Below the pieces are notes generated by a model. The model was not told where the DNA came from. It was given only the letters and a program-made list of their open reading frames with translations, and ran no database searches. Of a stretch of DNA of 64,000 nt, positions 33,465 through 43,996 are shown piece by piece (the first letter of the stretch is position 1; every line of letters begins with the position of its first letter). Source of the DNA: Megascapheus bottae (lineage: Eukaryota > Chordata > Mammalia > Rodentia > Geomyidae). The position numbers and the translations under genes were made by a program. The DNA lies in the NCBI GenBank assembly GCA_024803745.1, contig JANJXV010000006.1, forward strand, positions 46,593,001-46,657,000, written 5' to 3'.

Positions 33465-33971
33465 TTTTCCCATATATTTTTATTGTAATTATTAGAAGGG
33501 TTACATTATATTCACCAGATAGGAATGTGCATTACTTCACATACATTGATACCCTTTCTCATATCTTGTTCCCCATTTCCCTCCCCCCACCCCGCCCCTC
33601 ATCTTGCTTTCCCCCCTTCCCTATCCTATTTCAAATAACCAAATACGCATATATACAATATATCAGACAAGGTGAAATACTGTAATAATATGTGATAACC
33701 AAGGGACAGCAAAAGAGATGAGAGATAACATAGTACCTTAAGGACAACAATCACTCATTATATGGCTTTTGTTTCTATATCCTGGAGGTCCTTTCATTTA
33801 GTGTCATACTATAAGGACTTATGTATCTAGGATTTGTTCTATTGTAAATCTCTGCTAGGAGAGCCCAAGGTTTCTACTGAGTATGACAAATGAGGGAAAC
33901 CATTGAGCCTATGTTCCTTTGAGTCTGGCTTACTTCACTTAATTTGCTTTTTTTCTAAGTCTTTCCATTTC
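33465..33971 (-). mobile_element. 5'-truncated L1 (about 0.5 kb)
   Basis: Antisense: poly-T, polyadenylation-signal complement 'tttttattg', G-rich 3'UTR complement ('ccctccccccaccccgcccc'), then the end of ORF2 ('tctaagtctttccatttcc'). Same subfamily as 37126, 50426 and 56254. 'ctgtctgtcttt' occurs on both sides (33434, 33972) but is low complexity. Confidence 0.85.
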
Positions 33972-33984
33972 CTGTCTGTCTTTC

Positions 33985-34060
33985 AATAATACTGGGATTA
34001 TAGACTCAGGCCTTCTTGTTTGTGAGGCAGGTGCTCTACCACCTTAGCCATGTCACTAAT
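33985..34060 (-). mobile_element. ID-like fragment
   Basis: Antisense: 'actgggattatagactcaggccttcttgtttgtgaggcaggtgctctaccaccttagcc'. Confidence 0.6.
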
Positions 34061-34254
34061 TCAATGTATAGCAAATAGTAGCATACAACATATAGCAAAA
34101 AATATTTTCACAGTAACACTAAGAACTCATTTTCATTTTCCACTTTTATCCTCTCATGAATGTGCATAGAAACTTCATCGATTTTTTTCACGTTCTACAT
34201 TGCAAATAATCTTTTAAAAAAGCTACCAGTGTTCGAGTATTGTTGTGATATAAA

Positions 34255-34349
34255 GAAAATATCCAGGACACGATGGAGGAGCATGGCTCAAGCTGTAGAG
34301 CACCTAGCATGAGGACCTGAGGGCAAACACTAGCACTGCCAGAGAAAAG
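34255..34349 (+). mobile_element. ID-like monomer
   Basis: Sense: 'ggagcatggctcaagctgtagagcacctagcatgaggacctgagggcaaacactagcactgcc' plus A-rich tail. Confidence 0.65.
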
Positions 34350-34623
34350 AAAGTATCCACAATTATTTGAAAACAATTCCTCCCTTTTCTAACAGCTTAT
34401 TTGTGAGAGACTCTCTTTCCTTTATATGCTTCTACTAATAGCACACATCTACATTTTGAATGCAGAAGCATGATTGAGAATTCAGCTGTCTCTGCAAAGC
34501 CACAAACCAGCAAAAATGCAAATGATGCCATTTTTCTCATGAAATGATTTTGTCTCTCTGTTTTGGAAAATAAAGTACTGTTGACATTCAATAAGTTTCT
34601 TTTTGTTTCTTTGGCTTTTTTCT

Positions 34624-34736
34624 TTGTTTTTGAGACAGGATTTTCCTATGTAACCCAGGCTGGCCTTGACCTCAAGATCTTCCTGCCTCAACCTTAGCAT
34701 GCTGAGATTAGAAGCATGTGCCACTACACCTGGTGG
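34624..34736 (-). mobile_element. B1 SINE
   Basis: Antisense: 'gagacaggattttcctatgtaacccaggctggccttgacctc...gagattagaagcatgtgccactacacctgg'. Confidence 0.85.
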
Positions 34737-34958
34737 TATTTTTCAATTTTCAATGAACTAATACATTTAAAATTTCTTGTTTTAATTGCTATTACTGTTA
34801 ATATTGATAGATTCAGCCCACATAAATAAAAGCACCTGAAGGCTTCAATACTTCTTATGGGTATAAAGTGGTTTTGAGACCAAAAACTTGAGTACAGTTG
34901 TTGGAAAAATCTATTTTAGCATGAACAATCTATTTTAGCATGAAAGTGCGTAATCCTC

Positions 34959-35034
34959 AAGGTACTAGGATTCAAATCCAAATCTTTATGCTTACCAGGC
35001 AAGTGCTTTATAATTGAGCTACATCTCCAGCTCC
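34959..35034 (-). mobile_element. ID monomer
   Basis: Antisense: 'ctaggattcaaatccaaatctttatgcttaccaggcaagtgctttataattgagctacatctccagc'. Confidence 0.75.
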
Positions 35035-35233
35035 AGAATACTTTTAATTAATAAAATGAACTTTATAAGATATACCACTTATGGTTACAAATGCACATCT
35101 CTTGGGATAGACCAAAAATGAAAAACAAACAAACAAGATATTCAAGTAATCATCTTTGAATATTACTATTCCTTATTTTCATTTTTATAATTAGCAAATT
35201 TGCATTTGATAATTAAAATATATATATATTCTT

Positions 35234-35433
35234 TTTTATGCTAGTCCTGGGACTTGAACTCAGAGCCTGGGCACTATTCCTGAGCCTCTTTGTGCTCAAG
35301 ACTCTTTGTGTTCTACCACTTGAGCCATAGCATCCCTTCTGGCTTTTTCTGTTTATGTGGTACCGGGGAATGGAACCCAGGGCTTCATGCATGTGAGTCG
35401 AGCACTCTGCCACTGAGCCACCTTTCCAGCCAA
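35234..35433 (-). mobile_element. IDL-Geo SINE, diverged
   Basis: Antisense, with a TA-rich tail region (about 35215-35228) upstream. The Geo part carries an extra 'gactctttgtg' insert. Confidence 0.85.
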
Positions 35434-35492
35434 ACATATATATATTCCCATATATATACATATATACATATACATATATATGTATACATACT
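35434..35492. repeat. (TA/CA)n microsatellite
   Basis: Interrupted ATAC/TATA alternating sequence following the SINE head. Confidence 0.85.
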
Positions 35493-35644
35493 TTAAATGT
35501 AATATCTAAGAAATTTCAATTTGCTCCTGAGTCGAATTGAGGAACAGAGAAAAATTTTTGTTGTTGTTGTTTTTCTTTTAAACAGGATTGTCTGTATCAG
35601 ATTTGAAAAATCATTTCAGTGGGTCAAATGCAGATTTAAATTGG

Positions 35645-35835
35645 GGGGGGGCAGTCCCAATGCTTGGACTCAGGGCCTGAGCACTGTCCTTGGACTTTCT
35701 CAAGGCTAGAGCTCTACCACTTGAGCCTCAGCACCACTTCTGGCTTTTTTTCTATGTATGTGGCACCGATGAATCGAACCTGGGTCTTTGTGTATGTTAG
35801 GCAAGCACTCTACCACTAGACCAAACTCCTGGCCC
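35645..35835 (-). mobile_element. IDL-Geo SINE
   Basis: Antisense. The poly-T start is replaced by a G8 run ('ttgggggggg'). 'cagattta' occurs on both sides as the likely target duplication. Confidence 0.9.
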
Positions 35836-35836
35836 A

Positions 35837-36544
35837 GATTTAATTTTTTTTAATGACTTTTTCCTTTTGTAGGAGTTTAATAAGACTATTATGTGAAATT
35901 CATCTTAATTTTTAAAACTGCTATAGATACCTAAGTGATTTACTGTCTTGTAAAAATGATTTGATAATAATCCCATTTATCCAACATAGCCCTCCATAAA
36001 AATGAGTTGAGCTGTTAGTTCTGCTAGGTTGACTTTCACTTTGGGGATTTTTATAAGCTACTTACAAGTTACTTCCTGGTGTGCCAACAGGAGTTTGTTT
36101 TTTTTCCCTTTGGAATTTTAGAGATTTCCTTTTATGAGTTTTGGTTTGCTGTCTGTATAAGAGATTTTGTTTTTATCTCTCCTTTCCGATGGAGGGATTT
36201 GAACCTGATGTGGGACCATCAGCTAGGTCTCTAGAATATTTCTTATCTGGTAGGTCTGTTGATCTGATTTCAACTTTACAGAAACCAGGCACTCCTGCCA
36301 CCTACCTAATATGAAGGAACTTGATCGAAGTGTAATAGCCTGTCAGTGGTGATAGGAAGACAGAGTGTAAAAGTCCTAGACACTTGCTTAGGAAGTTGAA
36401 GAGGAGCGATGCAAACTTTGGTTAATACAACATTTTAAAATTATTTTCATGGCACATGATTCTTCCAGATTGCAATTCTTCAAGACCACATTGGAGAGGG
36501 AAATAAACTACTTAAAAAATTTAATAACATTTATATATTGTTTC
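35837..36544. other. Unassigned intron
   Basis: Nothing recognised. Confidence 0.4.
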
Positions 36545-36632
36545 TTTTTTTGTCAGAGATGGGACTTGAACTCAGAATTTGATGCTTTCACTCGTTGGCT
36601 TCTCAACTACCTGAGACACACCTCCAACCCCA
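36545..36632 (-). mobile_element. ID-like fragment
   Basis: Antisense: 'agatgggacttgaactcagaatttgatgctttcactcgttgg...cctgagacacacctccaacccc'. Confidence 0.5.
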
Positions 36633-36703
36633 GATGATTTTTGCACAGGCTTTATAGATCATTAATTTGAGAATAAAGCAAAAATGAGGTTTTAAGATTG
36701 TTT

Positions 36704-36704
36704 C

Positions 36705-36802
<98 letters not shown>

Positions 36803-36826
36803 CTCTTTCTTTCTTTCTTTCTTTCT
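36704..36826. repeat. (CTTT)n(CT)n(CTTT)n microsatellite
   Basis: A symmetric compound pyrimidine run: CTTT units flank about 15 CT units. It forms the tail of the next SINE. Confidence 0.97.
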
Positions 36827-37012
36827 GCAGTCCTGGGGCTTGAACTCAGGGCCTGGGCACTGTCTTTGGACACTTTTTGCTCAAGGCTAGTACTCTGCCT
36901 TGAGCCACAGCTCCACTTCGGGCCTTTCCTGTGTATTCGATCCTGATCAATTGAATCTAGGGCTTTGTGCATGCTAGGCAAACTCTACCACTGGGCCACA
37001 CTCCTGGACTCT
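36827..37012 (-). mobile_element. IDL-Geo SINE
   Basis: Antisense: 'gcagtcctggggcttgaactcagggcctgggcac' to 'ggcaaactctaccactgggccacactcctgg'. Confidence 0.88.
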
Positions 37013-37108
37013 AGGAATATTTCTAAACATTTTTTTTTTGTTCACAGTCGAACATACTTTCCAGTACTACTCTTGCAAAAAGAATAACAATAAAAAAAAA
37101 CCTATCAT

Positions 37109-37125
37109 AGAATTAATGGTGTTAA
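37109..37125. repeat. 5' target-site duplication of the composite L1
   Basis: AGAATTAATGGTGTTAA, repeated perfectly at 38283-38299, bounding the insertion between them. Confidence 0.9.
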
Positions 37126-37652
37126 CCAAGGGACAGCAAAAGAGATGAGAGATAACATAGTACCTTAAGGACAACAATCATTCATTATATGGCTTTTATT
37201 TCTATATCCTAGAGGTCCTTTCATTTAGCGTCATACTATATGGCCTTATGTATCAAGATTTTGCTCTATTGCAAATCTCTGCTAGGAGAGCCCAAGGTTT
37301 CTACTGATTATGACGAATGAGGGAAACCATTGAGCCTAAGTTCCTTTGAGTCTGGCTTACTTCACTTAATATGATTTTTTCTAAGTCTTTCCATTTCCTT
37401 ACAAATGGGGCGATGTCATTCTTTCTGACAGCAGCATAGAATTCCATTGTGTACAAATACCACATCTTGTTGATCCACGCATCAACTGAGGGACATCTAG
37501 GTTGGTTCCATATCTTTGCTATGGTAAATAATGCTGCAATGAACATTGTTTTGCTAGTGGATTTAGTATGTCCTTGTTTCTGGACAATTGGGTAAATGCC
37601 AAGTAGTAGAATTGCTGGGTCATAGGGGAGCTCTATGTTTAGTCTTTTGAGA
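37126..37652 (-). mobile_element. Inverted 5' part of an L1 (ORF2 C-terminus)
   Basis: Antisense L1. It encodes the ORF2 C-terminal region in reverse (LNIELPYDPAILLLGIYP..., MFIAALFTIAKIWNQP, MEFYAAVRKND) and about 190 bases of 3'UTR. It runs up to the point where strand orientation flips. It matches the co-linear antisense copies at 33465 and 50426. It is a fragment of an inactive element. Confidence 0.9.
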
Positions 37653-37875
37653 TTGTTACAGTATCTCACTTTGTTATCTGATATATGGGATATATTTGTA
37701 TTTGGTTATTTGAAATTGGATAGGAAAGGGGGAAAACAAGATAAGAGGTGGGGGTGGGGGGAGGGAAATGGGGACTAAGACATGTGAAAGGGTATCAATG
37801 TATGTGAATTAATGCACCTTCTATCTGGCAAATATCATGTAGCCCTTCTATTAATTACAATAAAAATATATGGAA
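37653..37875 (+). mobile_element. Sense 3' end of the same L1
   Basis: 'gttacagtatctcactttgttatctgatatatgg...' is the sense version of 3'UTR seen antisense at 33465. It passes the G-rich tract and ends at AATAAA (37859-37864). With the preceding inverted part it forms a twin-priming structure. Confidence 0.9.
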
Positions 37876-38282
37876 AAAAGAAAACATCTACTTCATCCAA
37901 CATGTTTGTTGTCAGTTTGAGCTTGGGGTTCTCGGTATTTTACCTATATGAGGAAGAGAGCTAAGCCCTTCATATCTGCAAGTCCTGCCTCCAGCTCAAG
38001 TAAAAATGTCTCTTATCTCCAATTAGCTAATGATAACCCAGAAGTAGATCTGTGATTCAAAGTGGTAGAGTGACCATCCTTGGATGAAAAAGCAATAAGG
38101 GATAGCCTCCAAGGCCCTGAGTTCAAATCCTGGTACCAGCACAAACAACAACAAAATGCTGAAAAAAATGTTTTCTGTTCTAAACACTTGACATTTTTCT
38201 CAGCACAATTTTGTAAATAATACAGAATTAACATTGTATTTGTTATGATTCATTAAACAGAGGTGATTTAAACTCTAAAAAA
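37876..38282 (+). mobile_element. Probable L1 3'-transduced flank
   Basis: About 400 bases of non-L1 sequence lie between the L1 poly(A) signal and the second target duplication. They end with ATTAAA (38252-38257) followed 19 bases later by A7. They contain an old B1-Geo-type SINE fragment (about 37985-38150). The layout is that of read-through into 3' flank carried along with the L1. Confidence 0.75.
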
Positions 38283-38299
38283 AGAATTAATGGTGTTAA

Positions 38300-38945
38300 T
38301 GTATTATCATCTAGAGCTGATGTAGCAGAAAATATTTGAGGAGTTGTCAGTAATTATAACATCGTGATAAATTTTCCTTGATGGTTTATTGGCGGTATAA
38401 TTTGGGGAGTCGGTAAGACTTCAGTGGAGGAGAATTTGGAAGTTGAAGGTTATGTGGATGCTGGCCAATCAGCATTTTCTGAGCAGCCCCTCCCATCTTC
38501 ACTCCTCTGCACAGAGGATTTTCAGGGATGTTTTCCTTCAAGTTTCTCCCTGAGCCTCCATTGCAGTCTTTCTGAGCTTTAACACAAACATGTTCACAAG
38601 AACCAACCCAAAGCCACCCAAGTCTGGTTGCTTCTCCTGGCAAAAGAATTCTCCTTCCTGATGTTTCAGAGCTGGGAAGAATTCTACCCACCCCTGCTTA
38701 TCTCAGTAGCATTGACAGCAGGGAGGCCTCATTGGCTTTCTTTCCATAAAAAGAAAAGCAAAAATTGCCACCCCATACTGAACTAGATATATGGACAAAT
38801 CCTGAGTCCATTTAATAGCTGAGCTAGGTTTTATTTCTAATGTATTATTATAATTATTTTCAAGCCCCGACATAGGAGAGCTTTCTTTGTGGCAAACTTA
38901 GCAAGAAAAATTGTTGGAGGGCTACCAAGGAAATCTCACCAGGTT
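38300..38945. other. Unassigned intron
   Basis: An antisense open frame of 101 codons (38386-38691) has no domain features. Possibly an old LTR, but I cannot support this. Confidence 0.35.
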
Positions 38946-38950
38946 TTACC

Positions 38951-39076
38951 TGCTTTTTGTACCAATTACCTTTCATGCTTCATGCACTTACAGAGCTATA
39001 ATTGTAGGTCTGTTTCTTTTTTTTTTTTTAAAGAAGTTAGTGCAATAGCTGGGTACAAGTCTATCCTGGCTCATAG
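38951..39076 (+). repeat. Unclassified repeat, copy 1
   Basis: 'tttttgtaccaattacctttcatgcttcatgcacttacagagctataattgtagg', T-run, 'aaagaagttagtgcaatagctgggtacaagtct'. It is a diverged copy of 41103-41226. Strand is assigned arbitrarily. Confidence 0.7.
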
Positions 39077-39079
39077 ATT

Positions 39080-39629
39080 TATTTTGCAAAGATCCTAACT
39101 TGCCACATTTGATTCAGATAAAGTGCTGTCTCTTAGTAACCACCATGCAACATTCACAGGAATTTTGACAGCAGGGGCTTGTGGGTAGTTTCTGCTTAGT
39201 GCTAATACTTAGGAGCTGTTGAAGAATTCCAGTGCTAAACAGTTAAGCCTGGGTTTAATTCCTCGGCTGGGAATCCCACAACATGAATATTCTTTTCTAC
39301 TATGGGTTTTTCACTGTACACCCTTAGCCCATTTCCCCCTTTTTTCCCCCCTCACTCTTGGGTCCCCTCCATCAATAGTGCTTAGCTAGTTCATGTGTGA
39401 AGACATGTCTGATGTCTCAGTTGGAGATGGGATGCTACTGGCTTCTAGTGGAAAGAGGCCAGGGGGTGGCTAAATGTGAATAGCACACAGCACAGCTCCC
39501 TACCTGCAACGTGCAATGATGAATTATCTAGCTCCAAATGCCACTGTTGGAAAACCCTCACCTCTCAAGATCACAAATAATTGGACTATCCACATTTTGG
39601 TCACTAATCTATGAACCAATCTTATTTTC

Positions 39630-39632
<3 letters not shown>
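39080..39632. other. Unassigned intron
   Basis: Nothing recognised. Confidence 0.4.

Positions 39633-39725
<93 letters not shown>
39633..39725. repeat. (CT)n microsatellite
   Basis: About 46 CT units with two CTCCCT interruptions, at the tail of the following SINE. Confidence 0.97.
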
Positions 39726-39726
39726 G

Positions 39727-39935
39727 TGTAGGTCTTGGGGCTTGAACTCTGGGCCTGGCCAATGTCCTTGAGCTTCTTTTGTTCAAGCTCTACCACTTGA
39801 ACTACCAAACTACTTCCTGAGTAGATAAAGAGTCTCATGGATTTTCCTGCATAGGCTTTCCCTGAATGTAATCCTCAGATCTCTGCCTCCCTCCTGAGTG
39901 GCTAGGATTATAGGCATGAGTCACCAGTGCCTGGA
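39727..39935 (-). mobile_element. B1-Geo composite SINE
   Basis: Antisense: 'gtaggtcttggggcttgaactctgggcctgg' to 'ggctaggattataggcatgagtcacc'. Confidence 0.85.
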
Positions 39936-39942
39936 TTTTCTT

Positions 39943-40077
39943 TTCCTTCCTTCCTTCCTTCCTTCCTTCCTTCCTTCCTTCCTTCCTTCCTTCCTTCCTT
40001 CCTTCCTTCTCTCTCTCTCTTTCCCTCTCTCCCTCCCTCCTTCTCACCCTCCTTCCATTCTTCCTTTCTTTCTTTTC
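39943..40077. repeat. (CCTT)n then impure pyrimidine run
   Basis: About 16 TTCC units, then CT and CCCT variants, ending at the poly-T of the next SINE. It is sandwiched between two antisense SINEs. Confidence 0.97.
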
Positions 40078-40277
40078 TTTTTTTTTTTTTTTGCCAGTCA
40101 TGGGCTTGAGCTCAGGGCCTGAGCACTGTCCTTGGACTTTCTCAAGGCTAGAGCTCTACCACTTGAGCCTCAGCACCATTTCTGGCTTTTTTCTATGTAT
40201 GTGGTACCGAGGAATTGAACCCAGGTCTTCGTGCATGCTAGGCAAGCACTCTACCACTAGGCCAAACTCTTGGCCCC
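40078..40277 (-). mobile_element. IDL-Geo SINE
   Basis: Antisense and full length, with a long poly-T joined to the preceding pyrimidine tract. Confidence 0.93.
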
Positions 40278-40313
40278 TCCTTTCTTATTTTCTTTCTTTC
40301 TTTTTCTTCCTGT

Positions 40314-40495
40314 TTTCACTTGCAGTACTGGGGATTGAACCTAAGGTCTCCTTTAATGCTGGGCAAATACTCTGTCACTGACATAGATCTCCAGCCATTT
40401 TAAATTTTGTTTTCCGAAAGCATCTTGCTGGCCTTGAACTTGCAATCCTCCTGCTTCTGCCTCAGCTTCAGCCTTTCAAGTAGCTGGGATTATAG
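40314..40495 (-). mobile_element. B1-ID composite SINE
   Basis: Antisense ID ('agtactggggattgaacctaaggtctcctttaatgctgggcaaatac') followed by antisense B1 ('ctggccttgaacttgcaatcctcctgcttctgcctcag'). On the minus strand the order is B1 then ID. Confidence 0.8.
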
Positions 40496-40559
40496 AAAAA
40501 CCCTATTATGTTTGTCTTTCACAGCTTTGTATGGCCTTTATTGTCAAGAATAGTGGGAG

Positions 40560-40762
40560 CTTTTTCTTTAGATGTTCTGAGGTTTGGACCCATGGCCTTG
40601 CATAGACTAGGAAATGCTCACTACAGAATCACATTCTTTGCCCCTTACTTTTTGAGCAGGATTTTGTTATGTAGACTTAGGTTAGACTTGAACTTAAGGT
40701 TCTGCTTCTGCCTCAACCTTCCAGGGTTAGGATTATAGGGATGTACCACTACACTTGGCAAT
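40560..40762 (-). mobile_element. B1-ID composite SINE, diverged
   Basis: Same arrangement as the preceding element: antisense ID ('gaggtttggacccatggccttgcatagactagg') then antisense B1 ('gcaggattttgttatgtagactta...ggattatagggatgtaccactac'). Confidence 0.75.
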
Positions 40763-40764
40763 GG

Positions 40765-41100
40765 ATGAATTTCTATTCATTTATCTCATTTTTTTCTAGT
40801 AGATTCAGATATTTTCATATGGAATTGAGTCAGGATACCCAGCTCATGGCCATTCCCCAAATATTTACAAATGGATTTCTCATGTTAAATGTGTGACTTT
40901 TTTTCTTGCCAGAAAAGTGGTTTCAACAATTTCTAAGTTTTGGATGGGCCACTACCACTATGGGGTAGACATAGTCTGTTCAACATAAATGGAGAATTTA
41001 TATGCATGTGGCCTACATGAGGTATTTTGGTCTGGAAGGAATAAAGCTAGTCACTATTTTGAAACTTCCTCCTTTCAAATGGGTCACTTCTTCATCTGGT
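40765..41100. other. Unassigned intron
   Basis: Nothing recognised. Confidence 0.4.
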
Positions 41101-41102
41101 CC

Positions 41103-41226
41103 TGGTTTTTGGTCCAATTAACCTTCATACTTCATGCTCTTAGGGAGTTATAATTGTAGTTTTGTGTGTTTTTTTTTTTTTTAAAGTCAGTGCAACAGCT
41201 GGGGATAAGTCTGTCTCTATAACTGG
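41103..41226 (+). repeat. Unclassified repeat, copy 2
   Basis: 'gtttttggtccaattaaccttcatacttcatgctcttagggagttataattgtag', T-run, 'aaagtcagtgcaacagctggggataagtct'. Same module as 38951-39076. Confidence 0.7.
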
Positions 41227-41267
41227 TCAGAGATGGAGTGGTGCCAATTAAGGGAGATTGTCTAAGC

Positions 41268-41446
41268 TAGATTTCCTTCCTTCTTCCCCCCCTCTCTCTA
41301 CTTCCCTCCCTCCCTGTTTCCCTCTCTCCGTCTCTCTCTTCCTACTTCCCTCCCTTTATTCCTCCCTCTTTCATTTCCTCTTTTCTTCCCATGTTTTCTT
41401 TCTTCCTTCTTTCTCCCCTTTCTTTCCTCAACCCCCCTTCCTCCTA
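41268..41446. repeat. Impure polypyrimidine tract
   Basis: About 180 bases of C/T with few interruptions. It yields a spurious Leu/Pro/Ser-rich ORF on the + strand. Confidence 0.9.
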
Positions 41447-41798
41447 AGCAGGACCCAGACCTGTGCCATCAGTGAATATGTCAGCCATAGATGTATTAAA
41501 AAAATAAGGTCAAGCTGTGTAACCCAACCAGCTGTGAATAACAAGGATATGCATAGTCCATTACTAACTTGTCTCACACCTTGGGAAAACAGGGTAATGG
41601 ACATTTTGGAGGTTGGAGTAGCAATGAAGGCATCTGCATAATACTAACATTTTTCTCAGTTAGGCCCTGTGACTTTCAAGGTGATCCTAGACTTTTTTTT
41701 GAAGGTGTCCCCAAAACCCACGCTGACATATATGGTATGATTTCCAGCTTCTCCTGAGAAATTCTTTTTTTTATCTTATCAAACTTCACATCAGCTTT
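41447..41798. other. Unassigned intron
   Basis: Nothing recognised. Confidence 0.4.
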
Positions 41799-42014
41799 TT
41801 TTTTTTTTGGACATGGGACTTGAGCTCCCATGGATGCTGTCCCTGAGCTCTTCAGCTCAAGGCTAACACCCTACCCTTGAGCCAAGCCCCACTTCCCATT
41901 TTCTAGAGGTTAATTGGAGATAAGAGTCTCAGGTCCTTTTGTGCCTGGGCTGGCTTTGAACCTTGATCCTCAGATCTCAGCTTCCTGAGTAGTTAGGATT
42001 ACACTGTGCTTGGC
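41799..42014 (-). mobile_element. B1-Geo composite SINE
   Basis: Antisense, full length, without the internal duplication. 'acatcagctttt' and 'acataagctttt' flank it as a probable target duplication. Confidence 0.92.
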
Positions 42015-42015
42015 T

Positions 42016-43269
42016 TACATAAGCTTTTATACTCTGTGGTGATGTCTAGACCCTTTCTTTCACAGCCCGCTACACTCAACTCCAAAGTTAAAAAATTAAA
42101 ATGGCTTTTGCACATTCTTTCTGTGGAAAGGTGTCTTTTATATGGTCTTACATTAACCTCTGAGTTCCAGAAAAATGGCAAGCCTGTTATTCTTCATAGT
42201 CCCATTACTTTTCTCAAGTTCTTTGAAAACATGATTTCTATTATTTCTGTTTCCAACCTCAGTTTTTATTTATGATTTATTGAATGTTATTGATTGAGTT
42301 TTCTTTGGTGCAGAGACAGTGGTGATGGTAAGTGGATGAACTAGCCTGGTGATGTTAGATTATGCTTTTTTCCAATAAGAATGTCTCCATTTACACATAT
42401 AACTACAATTATCTGTGTACACACACATGCACAAATATGTAATCTCTAAAGTGTGTCTTTTATGCCAAGAAGTGCAGATGTTTATTGTAAGGGCGAAGCA
42501 ATTAGTGATAAGTGTATTAGTTATAACTGCTATAAAGAAACTAACCAGAGTCTCAGGACTAGTGTCAAGAGCTTCAGAGTTTCTCTTTAGCTTACATATA
42601 AAAGTACAGTGCATCTATTCCTGGTTGTATAGGTTTTATCAAAATAATGTCTCTAGGACCATACCCTGGATGACTTGGGAATCTTTAGCATGTATTTTTT
42701 TTTTTAAGGTTGTCATGCTTAAAACCTATGGATTGGCAAAGCCATAGAGGGTCATATGGGTGAAATTTTTATGATGTAGGCTTAGAAAACTGCCCCCTTT
42801 CTGTAGCCATGTGGTTATCATCTGGTGACACTGAACTCCAGCCTGGGAAACAGGCTGTTTATAAGCTTAGAAAGAAAAGGACTGTGGTGGTAAACTTGGT
42901 AGTAGGCAAAGAAACAACTCTAAATATAAAGAGAAAGTATAAAGTGGAGCTCACAAATAATGAGAGCCTGGCAGCCTAGGAAGAAACCCTGGCAGTGCTG
43001 GATCCAGTACAGGGCAAGAAAAGACTGATCCTCTCTTGGGTGCCAGGGATTTTCCTCTTTTTAGTCATTTTGCTTAAGATTCAATCCCTGCTTGGGGCGG
43101 GACATGGAAAGGAGAGGTCCCAGCCAGCGTATCCTGATTAGCCCATCCTGATCTATCACAAGCCTTGGTGAACTGACTCCCAACTACCATTCTGACTTCA
43201 TCTCCTCTTACTTTCTTTCCTATTCTCTCCTCCTGCATCCTTCGTTCTCTGCTGTGTATTGCCCATGAC
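42016..43269. other. Unassigned intron, about 1.25 kb
   Basis: No repeat I can name. The longest ORF (42415-42747, +) shows no coding features. Confidence 0.4.
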
Positions 43270-43319
43270 AACAAGCTCAGTCTCAGTGCCAGGATTATCG
43301 TTGTTCTATATACTCTTTT

Positions 43320-43555
43320 CCTTCATGGCTCTGCTCAAATGTCTCTTAAACAAGCCAGCATGCAAACTCACAGGCAGCATTCCCTATTTCCATATACTTC
43401 ATTGGATTTTCTTTACAGCATGTTATCTTCTTAAATTCTACCAGCATTTACACAACCTAAGAACTAGGACTTTGTTTTGTTTGATGCTGCTGAATCCTCA
43501 TTTGCATAGAATAATATCTAGTGTGCGATAGGGGTTAAATTGTGTTCAGTGAGCA
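43320..43555 (+). mobile_element. Possible L2 relic
   Basis: Sense: 'ttcatggctctgctcaaatgtctcttaaacaagcc...' then 'acttcattggattttctttacagcatgttatc' resembles the LINE-2 3' region. Confidence 0.5.
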
Positions 43556-43919
43556 AATTATGGGTAAAATGAAATGCTTAAAAGTATTTTGAAAGTCATT
43601 AAATGGTATGCAATTCTATCATATTATTATTTCTGAAAATCAGACATCCGGTGAATACCAGAGCACTAGAATCCAGATTTTCTTACTCCTGTGAGCAGAT
43701 GGTACAGAGGCAGCTACAGAGCTATATAGCTGAGTATAAAGTAATATAAGGCATTCTGTAACATCAAATTTCATCTTTTTTGAGCAGACTAATTTAAGTG
43801 GGTAACCCTATTTTTCCCACAGGTGATGCTTTTGCAGTAAATGAAATATCATTTATCATGGAGTATTTATTATGCCTCTGTACACTTTGTGTGGATCACT
43901 TAAAAAGCATCATGGCAGT

Positions 43920-43978
43920 TTGTTAAACTTGTCATTTAAAATATGATGTAAAAATCAACATTAATAAATTCTTTAAAA
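43920..43978 (+). mobile_element. 59-bp L1 3' end insertion
   Basis: Sense. Only the last 59 bases of an L1 ('ttgttaaacttgtcatttaaaatatgatgtaaaaatcaac...') are present, homologous to 23637-23693. A perfect 18-bp target duplication (aaaaagcatcatggcagt) lies at 43902-43919 and 43979-43996. Confidence 0.9.
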
Positions 43979-43996
43979 AAAAAGCATCATGGCAGT

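Noticed and set aside
37301..37669. 122-codon ORF as a host gene
   Set aside because: It is the remnant of L1 ORF2 (FIAALFTIAKIWNQP, MWYLYTMEF) and part of an inverted dead element.
38386..38691. 101-codon minus-strand ORF
   Set aside because: No domain or recognised homologue; possibly old LTR sequence, but unsupported.
41258..41641. 127-codon Leu/Pro/Ser-rich ORF
   Set aside because: Produced by the polypyrimidine tract at 41268-41446.
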